Positions 43,225 through 52,818 of a stretch of 64,000 bases of DNA are shown here, piece by piece. Each line of letters starts with the position of its first letter. The first letter of the stretch is position 1. The notes under the pieces were generated by a model. The model saw only the letters and a list, made by a program, of their open reading frames with translations. It did no database searches and was not told the DNA's origin. The stretch covers positions 1 through 64,000 of the forward strand of contig NZ_JAJCIA010000011.1 of assembly GCF_020554845.1 (NCBI RefSeq), read 5' to 3'. The DNA is from Blautia faecis (lineage in GTDB: Bacteria > Bacillota > Clostridia > Lachnospirales > Lachnospiraceae). The position numbers and the translations under genes were made by a program.

Positions 43225-45411
43225 ATGAAACTGGATTTATCAAAGAACTGGAATATTTTACAGGATGTACATGATACGTGTGAGCAGCTTGGCCTGCCAG
43301 AACGTGAGGATTTTATGACACTGCAGGGGCCACAAATTTCAGAATGGGAGCCACTGCCAGAATTAAAGCACCTACAGCTCCTTTTTTCGGAGCATCCGTA
43401 CTGGGGAAGAGAACTGCGATATTTTAATGATGCCCCATGGTGGTATAAAAAAGAGTTTGAACTGGCACTTGGAGCAGAAGAACATATAGAACTTTGTTTT
43501 ACAAATGTGGATTATTACTGCAAAGTTTGGCTGAATGGTGTATACCTTGGTAGTCATGAAGGATATTCAGCTCCATTTTCTTTTTCACTAGACGAGGCAG
43601 TACAGAGAAACGGAAAGAACCGACTGATCGTAAAAGTCTGGTCACCATGGGATGACGAGGTTGCAGCAAACCGACAGGAACGGCGTACCTTTTTAATCTA
43701 CCGAAATATGGTAAAAGGTACTTATGAGCATTCTGACACGTTCATTCAAAGAGATGTAAATCCGGTCGGCATTTATGGAAGCGTCAGCCTGAAAATACAA
43801 AAGGGAGCTGGCTTTGCAGAAAACCCGGAATTTTCTTATCAGCTGGATGATACGCTGGAGAATGCCAGTCTGCATTTGAAAGTTAAGATAAAGAATCTGG
43901 AAACTGCGTCTTTGAAGTGGAGTATTACAGACTGCTTTACCGGAGCAGTAGTCTTTTTAAAGAATGAGGATCTGGTCGGCACACAGTCATGCAATGACCC
44001 TGAACCGACCGTTGCCAGCCTGGATGGAATACTCTCTCATGTCCGTCTCTGGAATACATGGGATAAAGGAACGCCTTTTGTCTACCGGGTAAAAGTTGCT
44101 CTCTGTGCAAAAGATGGCTCAGTAATGGAATCTTACGAGGAGACAACTGGTTTCCGGAAAATTGAGATGCATCGCACACCGGAAATGACAAAATTTATTT
44201 TAAATGGAAAAGATTTCTACATGAGAGGAACAGCCTATTTTCCAGATGCATATGTTTCTGCAATGAACGAAGAACGTTATCGCAGAGACTTGCTGCAAAT
44301 AAAAAACAGCGGCTTTAATATGCTTCGTGTACACGTACACGTAGACCTTCCAGTTTTCTATGAGCTATGTGATGAACTTGGCCTTGGAATTATGCATGAT
44401 TCTGAATATAACTGGATGCATCCGGTGGACGAAGCATTTGCAGACCGTTTTATCCATATTTACCTGGAAACTGTCGATATGCTAAAAAAACATCCTTCTC
44501 TGTTTTGCTGGATCTGCATGAATGAACCAGGTAATCTTACATTAAATCCAACTCCGGATATGGATCGGGCTGACTGTGATGCAATGAAGGTAAGCCCAGG
44601 TCCAAAGCTGTTTGCAGCAGTATGCGAGCATGATCCAAGTCGTCCGGTCATTAAAGGTTCCTTCTGCGTAAATGATCCAGACAGCGGAGACAGTCATAAC
44701 TATACCGGTTCACTGGACGGTGCAGAGGGGCATTACAGTGATATCTATGGAACAACAGAAAAAATGAATACAGAGTTCGGCTTTGATGCACCGCCATGTA
44801 TCGATAACCTGAAAAAAATGCCACCCGTTTACCGCCGTTTACAGCCAATACTGGAAAATTTGGATTCAATCGGACAGTATCAATATTATTTACTGAAATA
44901 TTTTATTGAACATTACCGTATGCAGAAGTATAAACCAAACGCAGGCTATGTACAGTTCTTATTTAATGATATGTGTCCGCAAACATTTTACGGAATTTAT
45001 GATTACTGGGGGCTTCCGAAAAAGGGTCTGCAGGCTGTGCTGGAAAGCAATATGCCAATTGGAATATTTTTAAAATTTAAAGACAAGCTGGATGCAATTT
45101 ATGCAGTAAACGATTACAGTTATCCGCTTGGAACCTGCCAGGTAGGCTACAGCATTACTGACGAAACAGGCAAAGTAGTAGCTGAGGATGTGAAAAGCAT
45201 TGTCATAGCAGAGGATTCTCTCACAAAGCTCTGGGATTTTGACGGAACGATTCACAGTGGAAACGTCTATAATGTTGCACTGTGGATAGAGCAGGATGGA
45301 AAGCTTCTGGCCAGAAACGAATACCATGATGTATTTTATATGCCAGAGCATACACCTGGCCATCCGGTTCATATGAGCCATGAAACTGGATGCAGAATTT
45401 ACTGGGCGTAA
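43225..45411 (+). CDS. Glycoside hydrolase family 2 enzyme
   Basis: The 728-residue enzyme has the GH2 order: an N-terminal jelly-roll sugar-binding domain (WYKKEFELAL, CKVWLNGVYLGSHEGYSAPF), an immunoglobulin-like domain, then a TIM barrel. The acid/base is Glu434 in CMNEPGN and the nucleophile is Glu517 in NTEFGFDAPP. No signal peptide is present, so it acts in the cytoplasm on sugars imported by the preceding transporter. It could be a beta-galactosidase, glucuronidase or mannosidase; the sequence alone does not decide. It ends the operon. Confidence 0.92.
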   Translation: MKLDLSKNWNILQDVHDTCEQLGLPEREDFMTLQGPQISEWEPLPELKHLQLLFSEHPYWGRELRYFNDAPWWYKKEFELALGAEEHIELCFTNVDYYCKVWLNGVYLGSHEGYSAPFSFSLDEAVQRNGKNRLIVKVWSPWDDEVAANRQERRTFLIYRNMVKGTYEHSDTFIQRDVNPVGIYGSVSLKIQKGAGFAENPEFSYQLDDTLENASLHLKVKIKNLETASLKWSITDCFTGAVVFLKNEDLVGTQSCNDPEPTVASLDGILSHVRLWNTWDKGTPFVYRVKVALCAKDGSVMESYEETTGFRKIEMHRTPEMTKFILNGKDFYMRGTAYFPDAYVSAMNEERYRRDLLQIKNSGFNMLRVHVHVDLPVFYELCDELGLGIMHDSEYNWMHPVDEAFADRFIHIYLETVDMLKKHPSLFCWICMNEPGNLTLNPTPDMDRADCDAMKVSPGPKLFAAVCEHDPSRPVIKGSFCVNDPDSGDSHNYTGSLDGAEGHYSDIYGTTEKMNTEFGFDAPPCIDNLKKMPPVYRRLQPILENLDSIGQYQYYLLKYFIEHYRMQKYKPNAGYVQFLFNDMCPQTFYGIYDYWGLPKKGLQAVLESNMPIGIFLKFKDKLDAIYAVNDYSYPLGTCQVGYSITDETGKVVAEDVKSIVIAEDSLTKLWDFDGTIHSGNVYNVALWIEQDGKLLARNEYHDVFYMPEHTPGHPVHMSHETGCRIYWA

Positions 45412-45435
45412 TGATGGAACGTAACGTGGTATAGG

Positions 45436-45487
45436 GAAAAAGGGGATGTGAAAAAACTCGATTGAGTTTTTTCGCATCTCCCTTTTT
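45436..45487 (+). terminator. Terminator of the island transporter/GH2 operon
   Basis: A long stem (aaaaaggg, gatg, gaaaaaactc with its inverted parts) is followed by ctttttg. Confidence 0.8.
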
Positions 45488-45568
45488 GTACCTGTTGTGT
45501 ATAAATGATTGAAATCATGCGCAAAGAAAGCGCACTTCCCCTACCCCATAGAAATTCTTTTTTTGAAT

Positions 45569-46203
45569 CTATGCGGCAGTTCTGTTTCTCATCTTTTTTT
45601 TCTGATATTTATATAGATTGTGGCCTATCGCCACAAGTAAAACTTCCAGTTTGACTGAATGAATACCTCTTCGGACAATTCTCTTGTACCAACGGTCGTT
45701 TTTCATAATTCCGAAAGTGCCTTCTGCTTGTATCGAACGGTTCATTCGTAATAATGCACCGTGGATACTTTCTAGGTTTTCGATTACTTCCTGATGCATG
45801 GAAGTTAATTCCTGATTGATCCGAACGGTTCGATTCTTATCTGTCTTCTTACATTTCTCTGCATATGGACATCCACTACAGTCTTCGCATTCATACAATT
45901 CTTCCTTACGTCCGTATTGATTTCCCCTCACATTTTTTCTGTATAAAAAATGGAATGCTTTATCGTTAGGACATCTCATGACACCTTGCTCATCAATTCT
46001 GAAGTTAACTGCACGAAATGGATCTTCATGATATTTCTCATCTTTAGTTTCCTTTTTAAACATTGGAAATTTCATGTACTTTTCAATTCCGTTCTGTTCA
46101 CAGAAAATATAATTGTTGTATGAGCCATATCCAGCATCTGCCACAGGATATTTGGGATAGAATCCATAAGTTTGTTTGAAGTGCTCCATCAAAGGAACGA
46201 AAC
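45569..46203 (-). pseudogene. IS1182-type transposase, C-terminal fragment
   Basis: The frame encodes the C-terminal half of an IS1182/DDE transposase: YPVADAGYGSYNNYIFCEQN, ECEDCSGCPYAEKCKK (the Cys-rich insert), RSIQAEGTFGIMKNDR and the final helix. The N-terminal half, with the first catalytic Asp, is missing. At about 46204 the sequence changes to an unrelated plus-strand fragment, so the copy is truncated and cannot transpose. The minus-strand frame stays open to 46327 but is not transposase there. Confidence 0.85.
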
Positions 46204-46371
46204 AATCCATTTGAAACAAGGGAAGCTGCGGAATGGTACAAAGATAATAAAGAGACTGCGGATTTGCAAAGAGATTTGGATGAACAAGGAATAGGTGATC
46301 TAATAGAAGATGACACAGAAGAGGCAAATTTTCAGGCTGTGTATAATGGGGAGGGGAGTATTACGAAATAG
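46204..46371 (+). pseudogene. Remnant of an unknown gene
   Basis: A plus-strand open frame without a start codon encodes an acidic C-terminal fragment (NPFETREAAEWYKDNKETAD, then LQRDLDEQGIGDLIEDDTEE). It ends at tag 46369-46371. It abuts the broken transposase, and its 5' part has been lost. The protein is not recognised; the setting suggests cargo from a conjugative or phage-like element. Confidence 0.5.
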
Positions 46372-46556
46372 AATGTATTGATATTTCTGGATTGGAAGAA
46401 GATGCAGAAGTGCATCTTAAAAATGGAGATGAAATTGAAGTTAAAGAGATAATAGATATATTGGAAAAGAGGAAAAATAGTAAGGCAGACAAAGAGTTCG
46501 AGGAGGAACTAGACAATTGCTTGTTAAGGAATGTGAAAGGCTATACGATTAGTTAA
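46356..46556 (+). pseudogene. Small acidic ORF or remnant after 46204 fragment
   Basis: Overlapping the previous stop, a different frame reads EYYEIECIDISGLEEDAEVH, then LKNGDEIEVKEIIDILEKRK, and ends at taa 46554-46556. A ggaggggag ribosome site sits at its start, but no standard start codon follows, so it may be decayed or misread at its beginning. It ends just before a terminator. The product is unknown. Confidence 0.4.
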
Positions 46557-46596
46557 GTTAATTACAGATCAAGAGAAGTTATGTTCAATTACTACT

Positions 46597-46636
46597 GGGG
46601 ATGTCGAAATGAGGTATTAATCGACATCCCCTTTTG
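46597..46636 (+). terminator. Terminator after the remnant genes
   Basis: ggggatgtcga pairs perfectly with tcgacatcccc, followed by tttt. Confidence 0.8.
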
Positions 46637-46691
46637 GGGTGCTAGAACAAATGAAGAATTCTAAAATTTATGAATGGAATTGACTAAGAAG

Positions 46692-46720
46692 TTGAAAGTA
46701 TAGACATTAAATGATATAAT
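46692..46720 (+). promoter_or_regulatory. Promoter of the Phd/RelE module
   Basis: TTGAAA, 17-bp spacer, TATAAT, about 30 bases before the antitoxin start. Confidence 0.75.
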
Positions 46721-46750
46721 TTTCATATATAACAACAGGAGGTGCGTATT

Positions 46751-47029
46751 ATGTTTGCTATGCAGGAAACTATCAGACCATCGGCGGATTTAAGAAATCA
46801 TTATAATGAAATCTCAAAGCAGTGCCGTGAGGGAAAAGAAGCTGTTATCATAACTGTAAATGGAAGAGGTGATACGGTGTCTTTGTCCTATGAAGAGTAT
46901 AAGAATATGAAATCAAGAATCGAATTGCTTGAAGTCCTTGCTGAAGCTGAAGACGATGTAAAGAATGGTCGTGTTGCGCCGATCAGTGAAACCTTTGATG
47001 ATTTACGTGCTATGCTGCAGGAGGGCTGA
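46751..47029 (+). CDS. Phd/YefM-family antitoxin
   Basis: The 92-residue protein has the Phd/YefM fold (RPSADLRNHYNEISKQCREG, VIITVNGRGDTVSLSYEEYK). A C-terminal toxin-binding tail with SETFDDLRAMLQ follows. The start at 46751 has ggaggtg upstream; an ATG three codons earlier does not. It should neutralise the toxin encoded two bases downstream and repress the shared promoter. Confidence 0.92.
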   Translation: MFAMQETIRPSADLRNHYNEISKQCREGKEAVIITVNGRGDTVSLSYEEYKNMKSRIELLEVLAEAEDDVKNGRVAPISETFDDLRAMLQEG

Positions 47030-47031
47030 GT

Positions 47032-47349
47032 TTGAAATACAATGTTGTTCGTACTGATACCGCAGATGCTGGTCTGCGAAAGATTGTATTATATATTGCA
47101 CAAAATTTCGGCAATGATGTGGCATTGAAAAAGTTAGACGAAATAGAAGATCGTATACGACAGCTGGGAGAAAATCCAGATCTTGGAATTGATCCAAGAT
47201 ACCTGGTATTAAAGCGTCAGGGCTATAAGGTATTGATTCTTGAAAAAGACCTTGTATTTTATAAAGTTAATGAAGCCCGAAAGGAAGTTATTATATATGC
47301 TGTCGTAGACCAGAGACAGGATTATTTGAACATTATCCGAGGGCTGTGA
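47032..47349 (+). CDS. RelE/ParE-family toxin
   Basis: The 105-residue toxin starts at TTG after gcaggagggctgag. The fold is shown by NVVRTDTADAGLRKIVLYIA, the basic centre YLVLKRQGYKVLILEKDLVF, and the C-terminal VIIYAVVDQRQDY. It resembles the ParE/RelE superfamily; whether it cleaves mRNA or poisons gyrase is not clear. It lies near the right edge of the tRNA-Gln island and may stabilise it. Confidence 0.9.
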   Translation: MKYNVVRTDTADAGLRKIVLYIAQNFGNDVALKKLDEIEDRIRQLGENPDLGIDPRYLVLKRQGYKVLILEKDLVFYKVNEARKEVIIYAVVDQRQDYLNIIRGL

Positions 47350-47719
47350 GGCAAACGCCGAAATATAACTGACCAAGTAAGTCAATTAAGGTTCGCCTTC
47401 GGACAGAAGAATAAGCGGTGGGAGTACTAAAATGGATTTGTGCACTTGAAGCGTGGAAACTGTCTTGATTATGAGGCGAAAATATCACAAAAGTAAACAT
47501 AATTTTTTGTGCAAAAGGTAGAAAAAGTAGAATTTTGTCGATTTTTAGCCGATTTTCTTCATTTTTCCTGTTTTCAGTACCTTTTGGCAGCAACGTCATT
47601 TTAAATTGACCTATAATCGATCCCAAATTGACCTATCACATCTGAAAACCACCGAAAATGTAGTAAAAATCAGTAAGCCAAATAAGGAAAAAATCACCTT
47701 TCAGAGCCACGAAAAAGCG
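47350..47719. other. Non-coding region with element-end remnants
   Basis: No gene is seen. Bases 47358-47374 repeat the 17-base word ccgaaatataactgacc found at 34918-34934. At 47602-47635 the word aaattgacctat occurs twice; a related pair (aaattgacctat and attgacctg) stands at 35304-35325. Both sites lie near the ends of the island and may be worn ends of transposable elements. Confidence 0.5.
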
Positions 47720-47866
47720 TTTCAGAAAAAATTTTAAAAGTCCCGCAAAGCCAGTAAATACGCGGCTTCCGGAAATTTCATAATACGAAAAAAGCACCTC
47801 ATCTGAGGTGCTCCACTTAGCAGGGCTACAAGGATTCGAACCTTGAAATGACGGAGTCAGAGTCCG
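47720..47866. repeat. Island-flanking direct repeat B
   Basis: This is the second copy of the 147-bp repeat, here overlapping the 3' part and downstream terminator of the intact tRNA-Gln gene. It differs from copy A at about five positions, mostly in the aaagtccc hairpin, which is damaged in this copy. Confidence 0.85.
47786..47812 (-). terminator. Terminator of tRNA-Gln
   Basis: On the minus strand agcacctc-agat-gaggtgct is followed by tttttt, eight bases after the tRNA 3' end. Confidence 0.85.
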
Positions 47867-47892
47867 TTGCCTTACCATTTGGCGATAGCCCT
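47821..47892 (-). tRNA. tRNA-Gln (CTG)
   Basis: Read on the minus strand, the acceptor agggcta pairs with tagccct, the anticodon stem acgga/tccgt encloses CTG, and the T arm is aaggttcgaatcctt. All arms are intact. A 3' fragment of the same tRNA lies 12.6 kb away at 35201-35246. Confidence 0.93.
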
Positions 47893-48327
47893 ATGCGCTT
47901 TAGCAAGTTGTTTTCTCGCTTGCGACATGTTGTATTATATATCAACACCCATATAAAAGTCAACCCCCTTTTTTCAAATTTTTTAAAAAAATTTATTCAA
48001 TTCGTGCAAAGCCTTGATTTTACTGGAAAAAATTAAGATTTCCAGTGCCTTTTCCCTGTGCATTTCTGGATGAATGTGTTATAATCAAGCAAAATATACG
48101 GAATCGCATAGGTCGCTGGCGGGAAGCTTTTGGAGTTTTTTTTCAGACACACTCTAAGGTAGTAGTGCCAGAAACTTTTTTACTTTATAGGAAATTACTT
48201 CGCTTTGTTCCTGTGAATTTATGGTTACCGTATAAAATTTTTATAATTAAACAGCCTGTCTGGAGCCTGTTTAAAATTATTCAGGTAATTGAGTCTCAGA
48301 CTGGCCTCATTAATAAGGAGAATAAAC
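47893..48327. other. Spacer between tRNA-Gln and pncB
   Basis: This is 435 bases of AT-rich DNA with no convincing gene. At 48136-48158 tttttttcagacacactcta resembles the right end of the MITE-like repeat, and agcctgttta at 48260 resembles the other end. If real, it is a heavily worn copy. Confidence 0.4.
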
Positions 48328-49803
48328 ATGAGAGCAAATAACCTGACTCTGCTCACGGATCTCTATGAACTTACCATGATGCAGGGGTATTTTAAGAACC
48401 CAACTGACCAGACTGTCGTATTCGACATGTTTTACCGTGATAACCCATGCGGAGGCGGTTTTGCTATCTGTGCAGGACTGGAGCAGGTAATTGAATATAT
48501 TGAGAATCTGAGATTTACAGACGCAGATATTGAGTATCTGCGCAGCCTTTCCATATTTGAAGAGGATTTCCTGGAATATCTCAGTTCTTTCCATTTCACC
48601 GGAGATATTTATGCCATCCCGGAGGGGACTGTTATTTTCCCAAGAGAGCCAATGGTGAAAGTGGTAGCACCGATTATGGAAGCTCAGCTTGTGGAAACTG
48701 CGATTTTGAACATTATGAACCATCAGAGCCTGATCGCTACTAAGGCGGCCCGTGTCTGCTATGCAGCGAAGGGAGATGGAATCATGGAGTTCGGTCTTCG
48801 TCGTGCCCAGGGACCGGATGCCGGTATTTTTGGAGCTCGTGCAGCTGTGATCGGTGGTTGTGTCGGAACCTCCTGTGTGCTGACCGGTCAGATGTTTGAC
48901 GTGCCGGTACTTGGAACCCATGCACATTCCTGGATCATGAGCTTCCCGGATGAGTATACTGCGTTTAAGACATATGCAAGAATGTATCCTGAGGCATGCA
49001 TCCTTCTGGTAGATACTTATGATGTGCTGAAATCTGGTGTTCCCAATGCAATCCGCGTATTTGAGGAAATGCGTGAGGAGGGAATCCAGCTGAAAAAATA
49101 TGGTATCCGTATTGACAGCGGTGACCTTGCTTATCTTTCCAAGGAAGCATATAAGATGCTGGCTGCAGCCGGATTTGATGACGCTACCATTTCCGCTTCC
49201 AGTGACCTTGATGAGTATCTCATCGAGAGCCTGAAAGCACAGGATGCTAAGATTAATTCCTGGGGCGTTGGAACACGTCTGATCACTTCCAATGATAATC
49301 CGGCATTTGGTGGTGTATACAAGCTGGCGGCAGTGAAAAATCCTGAGACAGGTGAATTTGTTCCGAAGATCAAGCTTTCTGAGAACACAGCTAAGGTAAC
49401 AAACCCTGGAAATAAGACAGTATATCGTATTTACAGCAAGTCCACAGGCAAGATTAAAGCTGATTTGATCTGTCTTGCTGACGAGAAGCTGAACCCAGAT
49501 GAAACTATGGTAGTATTTGACCCGGTTGACACCTGGAAGAAGACCAAGATCCTGGGTGGTACCTATGAGGTTCGTGAACTTCTGGTTCCAGTTATTAAAG
49601 AAGGAAAACGTGTCTACACATCTCCATCCGTCATGGAGCTTCGCGCAATCTGCCAGCAGGAGCAGAGCACTCTCTGGGATGAGTCCAGACGATTCTCCAA
49701 CCCGCAGAAGGTTTACGTGGATCTTTCCCCGAAGCTTTATCAGGTGAAAAAAGAGCTGATCGAGGAGATGAGCCGTAAGGATCTGGAGTTTGAGGAAGAA
49801 TAA
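48328..49803 (+). CDS. pncB: Nicotinate phosphoribosyltransferase
   Basis: The 491-residue enzyme converts nicotinate to nicotinate mononucleotide in NAD salvage. Marks are LLTDLYELTMMQGYFKN, FDMFYRDNPCGGGFAI, the long-form EFGLRRAQGPDAGIFGARAA, THAHSWIMSF (with the phosphorylated His) and GIRIDSGDLAYLSK. The start follows aaggagaata. The de novo genes lie 31 kb away under NiaR. No TTTACA/TGTAAA palindrome was seen here, so shared control is unproven. Confidence 0.95.
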   Translation: MRANNLTLLTDLYELTMMQGYFKNPTDQTVVFDMFYRDNPCGGGFAICAGLEQVIEYIENLRFTDADIEYLRSLSIFEEDFLEYLSSFHFTGDIYAIPEGTVIFPREPMVKVVAPIMEAQLVETAILNIMNHQSLIATKAARVCYAAKGDGIMEFGLRRAQGPDAGIFGARAAVIGGCVGTSCVLTGQMFDVPVLGTHAHSWIMSFPDEYTAFKTYARMYPEACILLVDTYDVLKSGVPNAIRVFEEMREEGIQLKKYGIRIDSGDLAYLSKEAYKMLAAAGFDDATISASSDLDEYLIESLKAQDAKINSWGVGTRLITSNDNPAFGGVYKLAAVKNPETGEFVPKIKLSENTAKVTNPGNKTVYRIYSKSTGKIKADLICLADEKLNPDETMVVFDPVDTWKKTKILGGTYEVRELLVPVIKEGKRVYTSPSVMELRAICQQEQSTLWDESRRFSNPQKVYVDLSPKLYQVKKELIEEMSRKDLEFEEE

Positions 49804-49838
49804 ATTAGTAAGAACAACAAAATATAAATAAAGCGGCA

Positions 49839-49875
49839 TACCCTCTATCGTTTTGTTAGAGGGTAGTGTTGTTTC
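49839..49875 (+). terminator. Terminator of pncB
   Basis: taccctct pairs with agagggta, followed by gtgttgtttctt, a moderate T run. Confidence 0.6.
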
Positions 49876-49894
49876 TTGATATGGGAAGGTTTTT

Positions 49895-50485
49895 ATGGAA
49901 AAGAGTTTAAGAGTAGCAATCGTGGATGATCTCACCGAGGACTCCCAGCGGCTGGCGGATTATCTGGAGCAGTTCCAGAGGGAGCACAATATGGAGATCA
50001 AAATGGACGTGTACAACGCCAGCTTTGAATTTCTGGAAAAATATCACGGCAACTACGATGTTATTTTTCTGGATATCGAGATGCCGGGAAGCGACGGCCT
50101 GGAGGTTGCCAGAGAAATCCGAACCAAGGATGAAGCTGTTGGAATCATCTTTGTCACCGGAATGGCGAAATATGCAGTGGAGGGCTATGCCGTCCACGCC
50201 ATTGATTTCATTGTAAAGCCTGTGGGCTATTACAATTTTGCGGTAAAACTGGAAAAAGCCATCCAGTTTTTCCGGAAACGTCAGACCAAGGAAATTCTGA
50301 TCAACGGGAAAGATGGAATCCACCGCATTGCAGCAGCCTATGTGTATTATATAGAAAAGTCCAGGGATGACCTGCTGTTTCACACGGTGCAGGGGGATTT
50401 CCAGATGCGGGGCAGTATTTTCCGCTGCGTGCGGCGGCGGTACTGGTACAGCTGCTTTTGTCCTGGGGATGGTGCAGATTGCTGA
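49895..50485 (+). pseudogene. LytTR response regulator, truncated
   Basis: The receiver domain is intact (VAIVDDLTEDSQRL, phosphorylation Asp in DVIFLDIEMPGSDG, FIVKPVGYYNF). The LytTR DNA-binding domain begins (YIEKSRDDLLFHTVQG) but stops after about 40 residues at GSI. The remaining 27 residues (FRCVRRRYWYSCFCPGDGAD) are the adjoining kinase gene read in the wrong frame. A deletion has removed the rest of the LytTR domain, the intergenic part and the kinase start. DNA binding is probably lost. Confidence 0.75.
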
Positions 50486-51651
50486 CGCCTTATGGCAATG
50501 AAACGTTTATGCTGCCCTATGTGTTTGTTTATATAGGATATGCGCTGGCTGTGGGGCTGGCAATCTGGCTGGCTTTTGACGCGGCGTGGCTGGAAATTGT
50601 GTTTGTTGTAGCGGCAGGTTATGCTACCGAGCATATGTGTTTCGCGTTGTCCAGAATGGGACTTTATCTGCTGAATCTTCCATATGAAACTTCGCCGGAG
50701 CATCTGGGACATGCGCTGGTCACCAGATTCGGTATTTTCCCGCTGGCAGCTCTGGCAATTTATTTCCTGGCGGTAAAAGGAAACAAAAAGAAAACGGAAT
50801 TTGGCAATGGGGATCTGCGGATCGCAGCACTGGCAGCCATACTTATGTTAACTGCCATCACCATAAGCGTGTACTGGTCTTATGACCATAGCCTGGATGG
50901 AACGAAAATTGGAGGAATGATCTGCCCGGCTTACAGTTTCATTTGCAGTGCCTTTGTTCTGGTTCTGTTTTACCGGGTACTTTGGGAAAACAGCATGAAG
51001 CGTGAGCATGAAAAAATGGAGGAAATGCTGCGGATGGCGGATATTCAGCAGAAGAGCTCCAAGGAGGCCATTGACATTATCAACATCAAATGCCACGACC
51101 TGAAGCACCAGCTCCGCGCCCTGGAGCGGGTGGAGGATGAGGAAACCAGGTCTGGTTATCTGAAAGAGATTACAGGAGCCATCTCCATTTACGATGCCAC
51201 TTACAATACAGGCTGCCGCCCGCTGGACTATGTGTTGAGGGAAAAATCCCTTCTGTTCAATGAATACCAGGTGGAATTCAGCTGTATGGCAGAGGGAGAG
51301 TGCATTGATTTCATGACTGCAGCAGATGTGTATGCGCTGTTTGGAAATGCGCTGGACAATGCATTGGAGTGCGTGCAGGAGGAAAAAGAGGAAGAGCGGT
51401 TTATCAGCCTTCATCTTACAAGACGGGGCGAGATGGTGATCGTGCATGTGGAGAACCGCTGCAGCCGGGAAGTCCAGTTTCAGGACGGGCTCCCGGTTAC
51501 CCATAAAAAAGATAAAACCCGCCATGGTTTTGGCGTGAGAAGCATTGTGTATATTGCGGAAAAATATGATGGACAGGTGTTTATGAAGGCGGAGGACGGG
51601 AAGTATCTGCTGGATATTATGTTTTCGAGAAGTTCTCAGATTAGTAATTAG
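50458..51651 (+). pseudogene. GHKL sensor histidine kinase, N-terminus deleted
   Basis: The frame encodes a GHKL (AgrC/LytTR-partner) kinase: several membrane segments, then IINIKCHDLKHQLRALERVE with the His, FGNALDNALECVQEE, and HGFGVRSIVYIAEKYDG. Sequence typical of the first membrane helix (YFPLRAAAVLVQLLLSWGW) is readable upstream of the TTG at 50458, but runs into the regulator gene in another frame. The natural start and first residues are therefore missing. A TTG start could still yield a protein. Confidence 0.7.
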
Positions 51652-51697
51652 AGGGTGCCCTTAATCATTCCTGCAATTTGCATATTCTAATAAGGAG

Positions 51698-51740
51698 ACA
51701 GTCAGCATTTGAAGAACTCATAAGTGCTGGCTGTTTTTTT
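51698..51740 (+). terminator. Terminator after the truncated kinase
   Basis: acagtcagca pairs with tgctggctgt, followed by seven T in total. Confidence 0.85.
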
Positions 51741-51783
51741 CGCAAAATAAGCCAAAATCTGTATTGGTACGAGCGTTTGGCAA

Positions 51784-52812
51784 TTGACGAGTCTGTTTGT
51801 GAATTTTGCAATGTGGGAGGACCTTCTGGATCAGCTTTCCGTGGATGATATGATCAACATGGTAAACCTTGGCGGTTTCCAAACGGTTGGCGTTGATTCT
51901 ATTGGAAAAGTTGGCACACAGGATTCCGACGGTACTTCCGGACTGAATGACTGGTACATTGGTGTTTATGGTACTGCTTATCCCACCGAGCTTCTGATCG
52001 CACAGACCTGGAATAAGGAGCTGGCGGAAAAAGTTGGTGAGGCTGAGGGTGCTGAGTATGCGGACTGCCGTATTTTCGGAACCTATTCCCCGGCTATGAA
52101 TATTCACAGAAGTGCATTTACCGGACGTAACTTTGAGTACTATTCTGAGGACGGTGTTCTTGGCGGTATGATCGCACTGAATACCATCAACGGACTTTCC
52201 ACAAAGGGTGTTTATCCGTATATCAAGCATTTCGTAATGAACGATCAGGAAACAAACCGTTGTACTATGCTCCTCACCTACTCTGATGAGCAGGCGATCC
52301 GTGAGATTTACCTGAAACCTTTCGAAATCTGTGTAAAGAATTTTGAAGGACAGTCACTGGCAGTTATGAGCTCCTTCAACTTCGTTGGAGACAGATGGAC
52401 CGGCGCAAACCCGAACCTTCTGAACAATGTTCTCCGTGACGAGTGGGGCTTCCGTGGAATGGTTCTTACTGACTGGAACGGTTCCTATGGCTATCAGAAT
52501 ACAGATGATGCGGTAAGAAACGGCAATGACGCAATGCTTGGCTTTGCAAGCAAAGAGTCCAACAAGATCACTAATACTTCCTCCGCAACTCTGGTAAAAG
52601 CGATGCGCCAGGCTTGCAAGAATATTCTGTACACTACCGTAAACAGCGGCAACTACACCGTTCCGGATCCAGACGCAGGCAAAATGTCCAACATGACAAA
52701 ACTGTTCCTGGAGATCGACATTACAAGTGGTGTGGTACTGGTAGCTGTGATGGCGATTGTGCTGGTGAGATTCTTTAAGAAGAGAAAGAAGAATGTGGCT
52801 GAAGAGGCGTAA
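51784..52812 (+). pseudogene. GH3 beta-glucosidase, 5'-truncated
   Basis: The open frame from TTG 51784 encodes a GH3 catalytic barrel (NLGGFQTVGVDSIGKV, YPTELLIAQTWNKELAEKVG, IKHFVMNDQETNR, and the nucleophile segment GFRGMVLTDWNG). A C-terminal membrane helix with a basic tail (VVLVAVMAIVLVRFFKKRKK) follows. In Lachnospiraceae such enzymes have the domains in reversed order, with about 400 residues of GH3-C and linker before the barrel; those are missing here. No ribosome site precedes 51784. It is probably the 3' part of a deleted gene. Confidence 0.72.
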
Positions 52813-52818
52813 ATCATA

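Noticed and set aside
45569..46327. A complete IS1182 element
   Set aside because: The N-terminal half of the transposase and both element ends are not visible; only a fragment remains.
48310..49935. A 541-codon minus-strand frame opposite pncB
   Set aside because: The plus-strand frame is a clear nicotinate phosphoribosyltransferase; the minus-strand translation has no domain and is a codon-bias shadow.
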